A stretch of 64,000 bases of DNA, taken from assembly GCA_900102115.1 (NCBI GenBank), contig FNAW01000003.1, positions 434,001 through 498,000 of the forward strand, in the 5' to 3' direction. Below are positions 17,414-25,486 of the stretch, one piece after another. Below the pieces are notes generated by a model. The model had not been told where the DNA came from and did no database searches. It worked only from the letters and a program-made list of their open reading frames with translations. Within the stretch, counting starts at the first letter, position 1; the number at the start of each line of letters is the position of its first letter. The stretch comes from Blastococcus fimeti (lineage in GTDB: Bacteria; Actinomycetota; Actinomycetes; Mycobacteriales; Geodermatophilaceae). The position numbers and the translations under genes are program-made.

Positions 17414-18562
17414 GTGCACACCCTCGTCCTCACCGGCCCCGGCGGGGCCGGTGCCAGCACCCTGGCCGCGGCCGCCGCGGTGCAGGCGGCCACCGCGGGG
17501 CGCTCGACGCTCCTGCTGACCCGCCAGGCGCCGACGCTGCCCGGCCTCGACCACGTCCCCGGCCTGGAGGTGCGCACCGTCGACGCCGGCGCCGCGGTCG
17601 AGCGCTTCTGGGCCGGAACGGTGACCCCCGCCGCCGGGTCGCTGCCGCAGGTCCGGCTGCCCCCGGCGTCCTCGGTCGCGCCGCTGCCCGGAGCGGCCGA
17701 CCTCGCGCTGCTCGCCGAGCTCGGCGGGGCACGGGCCGACCTGGTGGTCGTCGATGCCGGATCGCCCGCCGAGGCGATCGCGCTGCTCGCCCTGCCCGCC
17801 ACGCTGCGCTGGTGGCTGGACCGGCTGCTGCCGCCGGGCGCGCGGGCCCTGGGTGCGCTGCGCTCCGTGGCGGTGACCTCCGGTGCCGCACGCCGCGGCC
17901 CGGTGGACGAGGCCCTCGCGCTCGCGCCGCAGGTGGAGGCCCTGCTCGCCGCCGACCGGCTGGACGACCCCGCGGGGACCGTCGTCGCCCTGGCGGCGTC
18001 GCCCCGGGCCGGGACGGCGGTCTCGCTGCGTGCGGCGGCGACCGCGCTGGGCGTGCACGGCCTGCGCCCCGGCGTCGTCCTGGCCCGCGTGCTGCCGGAG
18101 GACGGGCCGGGGGAGTGGTGGCGCGCACGGCTGGCCGAGCAGACCGCCGAGCTGACCGCTCTTGCCGAGCTCGCACCGCTGCACCGCGTGCCCGAGGCCG
18201 CGACCGCGCCGGCGGACGTCACCGCCCTGACCGCTCTGCTGGGGGACGTCGCGCTGCCCGACCGCGGCGACCTGCCCGCGCCGGCGACCGAGCGCCTCGA
18301 GGGCAGCTGGGAGCTGGCCGTGCCGCTGCCGTTCGCGGAGCGCGGCGGCGTCGGCCTGACCCGCTGGGAGGACGACCTGGTGGTGACCGCCGCGGGCACC
18401 CGCCGCTCGCTGCGGCTGGACCCGCTGCTGCGCCGCTGCGAGGTGACCGGTGGCCGGATCGTGGACTCCGCGAGCGCCGACGCCCGGCTCGTGGTCTCCT
18501 TCCGACCCGACCCACAGCTCTGGCCGGCCGATCTGCTGGCCGCGGTGAGGAGAACGCCATGA
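17414..18562 (+). CDS. ArsA/MinD-like protein with degenerate P-loop
   Basis: 382 aa resembling the anion-transporting ATPase (ArsA/GET3) family, equivalent in position to Rv2184c. The N-terminal loop is GPGGAGAST (8-16). The signature lysine and the Walker A lysine of the deviant motif KGGxGKT are replaced by Pro and Ala, so ATP hydrolysis is doubtful. The C-terminal part contains a beta-rich segment (LRLDPLLRRCEVTGGRIV) like the ArsA C-terminal domain. It overlaps the next gene by 4 bp (ATGA). It may be a regulatory or scaffold protein. Confidence 0.75.
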   Translation: MHTLVLTGPGGAGASTLAAAAAVQAATAGRSTLLLTRQAPTLPGLDHVPGLEVRTVDAGAAVERFWAGTVTPAAGSLPQVRLPPASSVAPLPGAADLALLAELGGARADLVVVDAGSPAEAIALLALPATLRWWLDRLLPPGARALGALRSVAVTSGAARRGPVDEALALAPQVEALLAADRLDDPAGTVVALAASPRAGTAVSLRAAATALGVHGLRPGVVLARVLPEDGPGEWWRARLAEQTAELTALAELAPLHRVPEAATAPADVTALTALLGDVALPDRGDLPAPATERLEGSWELAVPLPFAERGGVGLTRWEDDLVVTAAGTRRSLRLDPLLRRCEVTGGRIVDSASADARLVVSFRPDPQLWPADLLAAVRRTP

Positions 18563-18927
18563 CCGCCGGTGCCGACTGGGTCGACTCCGCCCGCAGGCTG
18601 CTCGACGCCTTCCGCCCGCCCGCCGACGCGACGTCGGCCGCCCCCGAGCCGGGAGCCACCCCCGATCTGGGAGCTAACCCCGATCCGGGAGCCGCCCACG
18701 GCGCGGACTGCCGGTGGTGCCCGGTGTGCCAGGCGGCGGCGGTGCTGCGCGGTGAGCGCCCCGACGTGACCGCGGCGGTGGCCGACGTGCTGGCGACGAC
18801 GGCGTCGGTGCTGCGGGACCTGGCCGGTGAGCCCTCCGGACCCGGTGCGCCGGCCGCAGCGGACGACGACGCCGAGCCCGACGACGAGCCGGGCCCCGCG
18901 GCGGTCCAGCGGATCGACATCGCATGA
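18559..18927 (+). CDS. Small CxxC-containing hypothetical protein
   Basis: 122 aa, acidic and Pro/Ala-rich. An N-terminal helix (WVDSARRLLDAF) is followed by a degenerate repeat, about PGATPDLGANPDPGAA, encoded by 18-bp direct repeats near 18648-18700. A CRWCPVCQAA motif with three cysteines could bind metal, next to a helix (VTAAVADVLATTASVLRDLA). It is coupled by 4-bp overlaps to the ArsA-like gene before it and the ROK kinase after it. The function is unknown; the tight coupling suggests it works with the ArsA-like protein. Confidence 0.8.
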   Translation: MTAGADWVDSARRLLDAFRPPADATSAAPEPGATPDLGANPDPGAAHGADCRWCPVCQAAAVLRGERPDVTAAVADVLATTASVLRDLAGEPSGPGAPAAADDDAEPDDEPGPAAVQRIDIA

Positions 18928-19913
18928 CGGCCCCCGCTCCTGCCTCCCTCGCGGCGCTGGGCATCGACATCGGCGGCACCAAGGTCGCCGGTGGCGTCGT
19001 CGCGCCCGACGGCACGATCCTGGCCACCGCCCGGCGGGCGACCCCCGGCAGCTCCGTCTCCGAGACCGAGGACGCGATCGTCGCCGTCGCCGAGGAGCTG
19101 GCCGCCGGCCACGACGGCGACCTGGTGGGCGTCGGGATCGGCGCCGCGGGCTGGTTCGACCGCACCGGCGACACCGTGCTGTTCAGCCCGCACCTGGCCT
19201 GGCGGCACTCGTCGCTGCGCAAGGACCTCGCCGCCCGCCTGCAGCGGCCGCTGTGGGTCGGCAACGACGCCGACGCGGCCGCGTGGGCGGAGTACCGCTA
19301 CGGCGCGGCCCGCGGCGCCGACCTGGCGCTGATGATCACCCTGGGCACGGGCATCGGCGGGGGGATCGTCATGGACGGCCGGCTCCGGCGCGGCTCGCAC
19401 GGGGTCGCGGGGGAGTGGGGCCACATGCGCGTCGTCCCCGACGGGCGGCTGTGCGCCTGCGGCAACCGCGGCTGCTGGGAGCAGTACGCCAGCGGCTCGG
19501 CGCTGGGGCAGACCGCCCGCGAGGTGGCGGGCACCTCGCCGGCGGCCGCCGCGATGCTGCTGGAGCGGGTGGGGGGCGAGGCCTCCCGGCTGACCGGTGA
19601 GGACGTCGCCCGGGCCGCCCACGACGGCGATCCGCTGGCGTTGGAGCTGGTGACCGAGGTCGGGGTGTGGCTCGGGCAGGGGATCGCCGATCTCGCCGCG
19701 GTCCTCGACCCCGAGGTCGTCGTGATCGGCGGCGGGGTGAGCGTGCTGGGCGAGATGGTGCTGGGCCCGGCGCGGGGGCGGCTCGAGCGCGCGCTGCCGG
19801 GGCGCGGCTTCCGGCCCGGCCCGCGGGTCGTCGCCGCGGAACTCGGCGCCCAGGCCGGCCTGGTCGGTGCGGCCGACCTTGTGCGCAGAGCGGTCGGCGA
19901 GGGCGAGGCCTAG
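18924..19913 (+). CDS. ROK-family glucokinase
   Basis: Phosphorylates glucose (probably with ATP) at entry into glycolysis. 329 aa. It has the ATP phosphate-1 motif GIDIGGTKVAGG near residue 13, the DADAAAWAEY segment with the catalytic aspartate region, and LGTGIGGGIV. The ROK zinc signature CACGNRGCWEQYASGSAL confirms the family. The start overlaps the upstream gene by 4 bp. Sugar specificity is inferred from similarity to Streptomyces GlkA and is not certain. Confidence 0.87.
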   Translation: MTAPAPASLAALGIDIGGTKVAGGVVAPDGTILATARRATPGSSVSETEDAIVAVAEELAAGHDGDLVGVGIGAAGWFDRTGDTVLFSPHLAWRHSSLRKDLAARLQRPLWVGNDADAAAWAEYRYGAARGADLALMITLGTGIGGGIVMDGRLRRGSHGVAGEWGHMRVVPDGRLCACGNRGCWEQYASGSALGQTAREVAGTSPAAAAMLLERVGGEASRLTGEDVARAAHDGDPLALELVTEVGVWLGQGIADLAAVLDPEVVVIGGGVSVLGEMVLGPARGRLERALPGRGFRPGPRVVAAELGAQAGLVGAADLVRRAVGEGEA

Positions 19914-19917
19914 CTCC

Positions 19918-20592
19918 TCAGACGACCGCGCCGTCGTCGCCGTCGTACTCGGAGCGGTCCCGCATGCGGGAGACCAGCATCGCCGCACCGCCGGCGATCG
20001 CGGCCACGCCGAGGACCAGCCCCAGGTCGGCCGACAGGCGCAGCGTGCCGGGGGTGGCGATGAGGACGAGCCCCAGCAGGACCAGCAGGCCGGCGTAGAG
20101 CGCGTGCGGCGCGGGCACCGGCACCGGCGGGGGCGGCGGTGGCTCGAAGTGCTCCTCGGGCAGGTCGAGCACCGACACCTCGTGCGCGGGCGGCGGGGGC
20201 GCGTCGGAGGGCTGCTCGGTCACCGCCGCGGCGCCGTGCTCGGCCTCGAAGGCGGCCACGATCCGCGACCACTCGGCGTCCTCGTCGAGGTCCGCGCGCC
20301 CGGGTGCCGGCTCGGCGGCCCGGCTCGGGTGCTCGTCGGCGTGCTCGTCGACCAGCGCGCGGGCCTCCGACGTCCGGGCCCGGTCGACGAAGAGCCGGTC
20401 CGAGGGCGGGCTCGGCAGGGAGACCTCGCGGGTGTAGGGGCCGACGTCGGCCGAGGGGTCGAGGTAGGCGGCGATGCCGGCGGCCTCGAGGACGTCGAGC
20501 AGATGCTCGCCCACCCGGGGGTCGACGTCGCGCAGCGGGCTCCACGACGTCGCCTGCAGGCCGTTGTCCCGCCGTCCCCGACCGCCGGTCAC
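19918..20592 (-). CDS. Conserved membrane protein of unknown function
   Basis: 224 aa. The N-terminal region (GEHLLDVLEAAGIAAYLDPSADVGPY, then DRLFVDRARTSEARALVDEH) resembles the small DUF2007-type signal-transducing fold. A Pro-rich linker (EHFEPPPPPPVPVPAP) leads to two C-terminal transmembrane helices (LYAGLLVLLGLVLIATPG and LGLVLGVAAIAGGAAML). GTG 20592 overlaps the esterase stop by 4 bp. The family link is tentative. Confidence 0.75.
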   Translation of the reverse strand: MTGGRGRRDNGLQATSWSPLRDVDPRVGEHLLDVLEAAGIAAYLDPSADVGPYTREVSLPSPPSDRLFVDRARTSEARALVDEHADEHPSRAAEPAPGRADLDEDAEWSRIVAAFEAEHGAAAVTEQPSDAPPPPAHEVSVLDLPEEHFEPPPPPPVPVPAPHALYAGLLVLLGLVLIATPGTLRLSADLGLVLGVAAIAGGAAMLVSRMRDRSEYDGDDGAVV

Positions 20593-21398
20593 GGTGCCGT
20601 CGTCCCCGGCTCGACGGCGGGCGTGCGCTCCCGGATCCAGGCGGCCGACCGCTCGAAGATCTGCGGGGCGTCGTTGTCCAGGGTGGCGACGTGGTAGCTG
20701 TCGCCGAGCACGACCTCGGTGGTGTCGGCGCTGGACACCGACGCCAGGAGCACCTCGCTGTTGGCCGGCTCCACGACGTGGTCCTCGATGCTGTGGAAGA
20801 CGATGACCGGCACGGTGACCCGGTTCAGGTCGGCCCGGGTGAGCGCCCACAGCCGGCGCAACTGCATCATCGCCCGCGTCGGCAGCCGGGGATAGGCCAG
20901 CTCGGTGACGCCGGGCTTCTTGATGTCGCTGGCGATCGGGGCCCAGCTGCCGGTCAGCCGGGCGATCAGCGGCAGCAGCCTGGCGTCCAGCCGCTGGGTG
21001 AACAGCGCCGGGTTGACCAGCAGGAGGCCCGCCACGTCGGCCGAGCGCTGCTCGGCCAGGCGGGTGGCCAGGGTGCCGCCCATGGACAGGCCGGCCACGA
21101 AGACGCGGTCGCAGCGGCCGAGCAGGTCGTCGAAGGCGCGCTCCACCGTCGTCGTCCACTGGTCGTGCGTGCTGGTGTTGCAGTCCTGCCAGTTGGTGCC
21201 GTGGCCGGGGAGCAGCGGGCAGCGGACGGTGAAGCCCTGGGCGGCCAGGTACTCGCCCCACGGCCGCATGCTCATCGGCGTGCCGGTGAAGCCGTGCACC
21301 AGGAGCACGCCGGTGCCCGCGTCGGGGCCCGATCCGGGCAGATCGAAGGGCTCGGCACCCGGCAGCACCGCGGGCGTCGGCGTGGTCGATCCGGGCAC
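20589..21398 (-). CDS. Alpha/beta hydrolase, carboxylesterase type
   Basis: 269 aa esterase/monoacylglycerol-lipase-like hydrolase. The oxyanion segment LLVHGFTGTP, the nucleophile elbow GLSMGG and the late His region (DSYHVATLD) match the Est30-type carboxylesterases, as does PLLPGHGTNWQDC. It has no signal peptide, so it is probably cytosolic. It is the first gene of a pair with the downstream membrane protein and divergent from plsC. The substrate is unknown. Confidence 0.88.
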   Translation of the reverse strand: MPGSTTPTPAVLPGAEPFDLPGSGPDAGTGVLLVHGFTGTPMSMRPWGEYLAAQGFTVRCPLLPGHGTNWQDCNTSTHDQWTTTVERAFDDLLGRCDRVFVAGLSMGGTLATRLAEQRSADVAGLLLVNPALFTQRLDARLLPLIARLTGSWAPIASDIKKPGVTELAYPRLPTRAMMQLRRLWALTRADLNRVTVPVIVFHSIEDHVVEPANSEVLLASVSSADTTEVVLGDSYHVATLDNDAPQIFERSAAWIRERTPAVEPGTTAP

Positions 21399-21518
21399 GG
21401 GCTACTCCTGCGGTGCGGTGGGCGGAGCCGACGGACGGGCGAGTGATCGCTCGCACGCGGACGGCCGATTGTCCTACGGCCCCCCGGCTCCCTAGTCTGG
21501 CAGTCCCCAGAGGGAGGC

Positions 21519-22277
21519 GTGTTGTTCTACTGGTTCCTGAAGTTCGTCGGCATCGGCCCTGCGGTGAAGGTGCTGTTCCGTCCCCGTGCCGAGGGCACGG
21601 AGCTCGTCCCGGCCAGTGGCGCGGTGATCATCGCGAGCAACCACCTGTCGGCCGCCGACTGGATCTTCATGCCCCTGTCGATCAAGCGCCGGGTCACCTT
21701 CCTCGCCAAGGCCGAGTACTTCACCGGCTCCGGCGTGAAGGGGTTCCTCCAGCGGTCCTTCTTCTCCGGCGCCGGACAGGTGCCGATCGACCGGACCAGC
21801 GCGTCGGCGGCCGAGGACGCCATCCAGACCGGGCTGCGCATCCTGCGGGACGGCCAGATCCTGGGCATCTACCCCGAGGGCACGCGCTCCCCGGACGGTC
21901 GCCTCTACCGCGGCAAGATCGGCGTCGCGCGGATGGCGCTGCAGACCGGCGTGCCGGTCGTCCCGGTGGCCATGTGCTACTCGCACCTGAAGCTGCCGTT
22001 CGGGAAGAAGATCATGCGCGTCCGGGTGCGCTTCGGGGAGCCGCTGGACTTCTCCCGCTACGAGGGCCTGGCCGGTGACCGCTTCGTCGAGCGCTCGATC
22101 ACCGACGAGATCATGTACGAGATCATGACGCTGTCGGGACAGGAGTACGTCGACGTCTACGGCGCGACGGTGAAGAAGTCCATGTCGTCCGGCCACAGCG
22201 CCGCGGACGCCGTCGCCACCCTGCAGCCCCCGGCGGCCGAGGCCGCGGACCGCGCCCCGACGTCGCTGGCGGGCTAG
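21519..22277 (+). CDS. plsC: 1-acyl-sn-glycerol-3-phosphate acyltransferase
   Basis: Makes phosphatidic acid from lysophosphatidic acid at the inner membrane. 252 aa. The catalytic NHLSAAD motif has H42 and D47. The glycerophosphate-binding block IYPEGTRSPDG and the VPVVPVAM region complete the PlsC pattern. It starts at GTG 21519 after AGAGGGAGG. It matches Rv2182c in both family and position. Its last 4 bp overlap the convergent TetR gene. Confidence 0.93.
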   Translation: MLFYWFLKFVGIGPAVKVLFRPRAEGTELVPASGAVIIASNHLSAADWIFMPLSIKRRVTFLAKAEYFTGSGVKGFLQRSFFSGAGQVPIDRTSASAAEDAIQTGLRILRDGQILGIYPEGTRSPDGRLYRGKIGVARMALQTGVPVVPVAMCYSHLKLPFGKKIMRVRVRFGEPLDFSRYEGLAGDRFVERSITDEIMYEIMTLSGQEYVDVYGATVKKSMSSGHSAADAVATLQPPAAEAADRAPTSLAG

Positions 22278-22867
22278 CGACCGCGCAGCACCAGCCGGTC
22301 CAGCACGTCGCGCAGGAGGGCCAGCAGTTCTTCGCGGGTCAGGGTGGGCTCGTCGGCCCAGGAACCGACGAGGTCCTCGGCGAAGGCGAACCAGGCCAGG
22401 ACCAGCTGCCGGCGCGGCGCGTCGTCGGGCAGCTGCAGCGCGGTGAGCGCCACCTCCACCAGCCGCTGGCGGGTCTCCTCGTAGACCTCCGCCACCCACG
22501 GGTCGCCACCGCCCGCCCCGCGGACGAAGGCGAGGTGGCTCTCCCGGAAGGCCTCCACCCAGCCGACGTACCGGTCGAGCATGCCGGGGACCTGGTCCTC
22601 CTGCGGCGCACCGGGCGGGGGGAGCAGGTGCTCGAGCATGAACTCGGCCGCCGCCCTGGTGACCGCCGTGTAGTACTCGCGCTTGGTCGCGAAGTAGTGG
22701 AAGAGCAGGCTGCGGCTGATCCCGGCGCGGGCGGCCACCGCGTCGATGGTCAGCTCCTGGATGGGTGTGGTCGGCAGGAGCTCCAGGCCGATCTGCACCA
22801 GCTGCGTCCGGCGGTCGCCGGCCGAGCGGCGGGACCGGGGCATCGGCGGCGGCGGGGACGCCGTCAT
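22274..22867 (-). CDS. TetR-family transcriptional regulator
   Basis: 197 aa. The N-terminal helix-turn-helix reads IQELTIDAVAARAGISRSLLFHYFATKREYY (about residues 36-66), the classic TetR pattern; the rest is a helical ligand domain. It is the third gene of the minus-strand group with a monooxygenase and a hydrolase (gap of 10 bp). It is therefore the likely regulator of the divergent promoter at 25370-25486, where two palindromes sit. Confidence 0.93.
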   Translation of the reverse strand: MTASPPPPMPRSRRSAGDRRTQLVQIGLELLPTTPIQELTIDAVAARAGISRSLLFHYFATKREYYTAVTRAAAEFMLEHLLPPPGAPQEDQVPGMLDRYVGWVEAFRESHLAFVRGAGGGDPWVAEVYEETRQRLVEVALTALQLPDDAPRRQLVLAWFAFAEDLVGSWADEPTLTREELLALLRDVLDRLVLRGR

Positions 22868-22877
22868 CGCGGGCGGC

Positions 22878-23828
22878 TCAGGCGGCGACCCGGTCGGCCG
22901 TCGCGGCGGCCGTCAGCCGCTCGATCGCGTCGGCCACCAGGCGCGGCCGCTCCTGGATGAGCATGTGCCCGGTCCGCTCCGCCACGTGCAGCTGCGCGTC
23001 GGGGAGCGCCTCGGCCATCGTCCGGCTGTGCCGCAGGGGCGTGAGCTTGTCGCTGTCACCGACGAGGATCTCGACCGGCACGGCGGCCAGCGCCGCCAGC
23101 TCCGCGCGCTTGTCGTGCGCCCCCAGGGCCGGGTAGAACGCGGCGAAGGCGCGGACGGTCGAGGCGTGCATGATCTCGGCCCCGGCGACGACCATCTCGT
23201 CGGTGGCGTCGGCCCCGTAGAGCAGATCGCGGACGATCTTCCGGTGCCGGGAGCTGGTCGGCGGCAGCAGCTGCCGGATCCGCTCGACGGCCCGCGCGCC
23301 GCCGATGGCGGCCGTGACCACCCCAGGGACCAGCTTCAGCTGCAGCCGCTCGGCGAGCGTCTCGCCCGCAGGCGCGAGGTCGCCGGAGGACGTCGAGACC
23401 AGGGCGACGCCGCGGACGCGGTCGCCGAAGAGCTCCGGCCGGGCCGCGGCCAGGCACATGATCGTCATGCCGCCCATCGAGTGCCCGCCGAGGACGACCG
23501 GGCCGGTGGGGACGAGCTGGTCCAGCAGGTCGCCGAGGTCGGCGCCGAGCTGGTCGATCGAGAGCTCGGCGACGTCACGGGCGTACCGGCCCCAGGTCGA
23601 GCGGCCGTGGCCGCGCTGGTCGTAGCGGATCACCCGCAGCTCGCCGGCGGCCACGCGCGGGCTCAGCAGCGCGGCGACGTCGTCCCAGGACGCCTGGGCC
23701 AGCGTCCAGCCGTGGGCCAGGACCAGCGTCACCGGGGCGTCGTCGGACCCGTCGACGACGGCGTGGATCAGCGCGCCGTCGCCCGTGCGGACGGCGGCGA
23801 CGCGGCGCAGGACGGTTCCGGCGGTCAT
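22878..23828 (-). CDS. Alpha/beta hydrolase beside the Baeyer-Villiger-type monooxygenase
   Basis: 316 aa alpha/beta hydrolase: LVLAHGWTLAQASWDDVA oxyanion region, YDQRGHGRS, nucleophile elbow GHSMGG, acid in VGDSDKLTP and final ERTGHMLIQE His. It overlaps the monooxygenase stop by 4 bp at its ATG (23828), so the two are translationally coupled. In such pairs the hydrolase often opens the ester or lactone made by the monooxygenase; this role is inferred. Confidence 0.9.
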   Translation of the reverse strand: MTAGTVLRRVAAVRTGDGALIHAVVDGSDDAPVTLVLAHGWTLAQASWDDVAALLSPRVAAGELRVIRYDQRGHGRSTWGRYARDVAELSIDQLGADLGDLLDQLVPTGPVVLGGHSMGGMTIMCLAAARPELFGDRVRGVALVSTSSGDLAPAGETLAERLQLKLVPGVVTAAIGGARAVERIRQLLPPTSSRHRKIVRDLLYGADATDEMVVAGAEIMHASTVRAFAAFYPALGAHDKRAELAALAAVPVEILVGDSDKLTPLRHSRTMAEALPDAQLHVAERTGHMLIQERPRLVADAIERLTAAATADRVAA

Positions 23829-25369
23829 GCCGCCACCTCCGGGGTGCTCGCCGGGGCGCCGGCGGGGATGCCGACGTAGTTCTCGCGGTCGAGCTTCTTC
23901 GTGAGCTTGCGGAACCGGAAGGTGAAGTCCGGCCACAGGGTGGTGTTGTGGCCGTGCTCGTCCAGGTACCAGCTGGCGCAGCCGCCGCCGAGCCACACGG
24001 TGCCCTTCGACTTCTCCGCGATCAGCGCCCGGTAGGCCTCCTGGGCCTCCCTCGTGGTCTCCAGGATCTCGAGTGCCTCGGCGTCCATCGTCCGCAGGGC
24101 GTCGTCGACGTAGTTCACCTGCGACTCGATCATGTAGACCATCGACGTGTGGCCGACGCCGACGTTGGGTCCGACCAGCAGGAACAGGTTGGGGAAGCCG
24201 GCCACGGTGGCGCTGCGGTTGCTGACCATGCCGTCCTCCCAGACCTGGGCCAGGCTGCGGCCGTCGCGGCCGCGGATCTTCTCCGCGATCGGCAGGTCGG
24301 TCACGTGGAAGCCGGTGGCCAGGACGATCGTGTCGGTGGGCCGCTCGACGCCGTCGGTGCTCACGATCGAGTGCGGGCGCACCTGGGCGATGCCCGCGGT
24401 GACCAGCTCGGCGTTGGGGGCGGCCACGGCCGGGAAGTAGTCGTTGCTGATCAGGATCCGCTTGCAGCCGATGGTGTAGTCCGGGGTGAGCGCCTTGCGG
24501 AGCTTCGGGTCCCGTACCTGGCGCTCCAGGTGCGCCTTGGCCAGCTTGCCGACCGGCTTGAGGAAGCGCCGGTTCTTCGCCAGCCCGATGACCAGGAACT
24601 CGCGGAACAGGTAGAGGCCTCCGCGGACGGCCTTCTGGAAGCCGGGCAGCCGCCGGTAGAGCCGCTGCATGAGCGGCTTCACCGGGTGGTCGGTGCGCGG
24701 GACCACCCAGGCGGGGGTGCGCTGGTAGACCGCGATGCTCTCGACCAGCGGCTGGATCGCGGGCACCACCTGGATCGCCGAGGCGCCGGTGCCGATGACT
24801 GCGACCTTCTCGCCGGCCAGGTCGTGGTCGGCGTCCCACCGGGCCGAGTGCATGACGGTGCCGGCGAAGGTGTCCAGCCCGGCGATGTCGGGATAGGTGG
24901 GGTCGGCCAGTGCGCCGGCCGCGGAGACCAGCACGCGGGCCCGGAACTTGCCGGCGGAGGTGGTGACCAGCCAGCGGCGTGCGGCGTCGTCCCATCGCGC
25001 GTCGGTGACCTCGGCGCCGAAGACGCAGTGCCGGCGGACGTCGAACTCCTGCGCGACCCGCTGCAGGTAGGCCTGGATCTCCGGCTGCTCGGAGTAGGAG
25101 CGGCCCCAGTCGGGGTTCAGGGCGAAGGAGAACGAGTAGAGGTTGGACTGCACGTCGCAGGCCGCGCCCGGATAGGTGTTGTCCCGCCAGGTGCCGCCGA
25201 CGTCCTGCGCCCGCTCCAGCAGCACGAAGTCGGTGTCGTCCCGGCGCCGGAGCGCGATCGCCATGCAGAGGCCGGCGAAGCCCGATCCGATGATCGCCGT
25301 ACCGACCTCCCGGACGCCGCCGGACGGCTCCGTCGCGGGGGTGGGCTGGCTCTCGAGCGTGCTGGTCAC
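23825..25369 (-). CDS. Flavin-containing (Baeyer-Villiger-type) monooxygenase
   Basis: 514 aa FAD/NADPH enzyme. FAD-binding GSGFAG at 28-33, then VGGTWRDNTYPGAACD. The BVMO-type fingerprint F-x-G-x3-H-x3-W-D is at 168-179 with H174 and W178, followed by the NADPH loop IGTGASA. It inserts oxygen next to a ketone or oxidises a soft nucleophile. It heads an operon with a hydrolase and a TetR regulator, and is divergent from an SDR dehydrogenase. The substrate is unknown. Confidence 0.9.
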   Translation of the reverse strand: MTSTLESQPTPATEPSGGVREVGTAIIGSGFAGLCMAIALRRRDDTDFVLLERAQDVGGTWRDNTYPGAACDVQSNLYSFSFALNPDWGRSYSEQPEIQAYLQRVAQEFDVRRHCVFGAEVTDARWDDAARRWLVTTSAGKFRARVLVSAAGALADPTYPDIAGLDTFAGTVMHSARWDADHDLAGEKVAVIGTGASAIQVVPAIQPLVESIAVYQRTPAWVVPRTDHPVKPLMQRLYRRLPGFQKAVRGGLYLFREFLVIGLAKNRRFLKPVGKLAKAHLERQVRDPKLRKALTPDYTIGCKRILISNDYFPAVAAPNAELVTAGIAQVRPHSIVSTDGVERPTDTIVLATGFHVTDLPIAEKIRGRDGRSLAQVWEDGMVSNRSATVAGFPNLFLLVGPNVGVGHTSMVYMIESQVNYVDDALRTMDAEALEILETTREAQEAYRALIAEKSKGTVWLGGGCASWYLDEHGHNTTLWPDFTFRFRKLTKKLDRENYVGIPAGAPASTPEVAA

Positions 25370-25406
25370 CGATCGGCTCCTCGTCGTCCTGCGCTGTGGC
25401 TCCCGG

Positions 25407-25429
25407 CTTGCTGAGCAACGCTCAACAAG
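25407..25429. promoter_or_regulatory. Probable TetR operator 1
   Basis: A 23-bp palindrome: half-site CTTGCTGAGC, 3-bp centre AAC, half-site GCTCAACAAG, with one mismatch. It lies 38 bp upstream of the monooxygenase start in the divergent intergenic region. Confidence 0.65.
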
Positions 25430-25448
25430 CTACAACGGCTTCTCAGCA

Positions 25449-25467
25449 GGCGCTCGATTCGAGCGCC
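25449..25467. promoter_or_regulatory. Perfect palindrome upstream of the SDR gene
   Basis: 19-bp perfect palindrome GGCGCTCGATTCGAGCGCC (9-bp arms around one base), 20 bp upstream of the SDR start. It is a second possible operator in the same divergent region. Its sequence differs from the first palindrome, so another protein might bind it. Confidence 0.5.
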
Positions 25468-25486
25468 CGGATCCGAGGAGCCGACG

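Noticed and set aside
18648..18700. Short tandem repeat that could suggest a CRISPR-like or mobile element
   Set aside because: The 18-bp imperfect repeats are in frame within a coding region and encode a PGATPDLG-type linker; there are no spacers or flanking cas genes.
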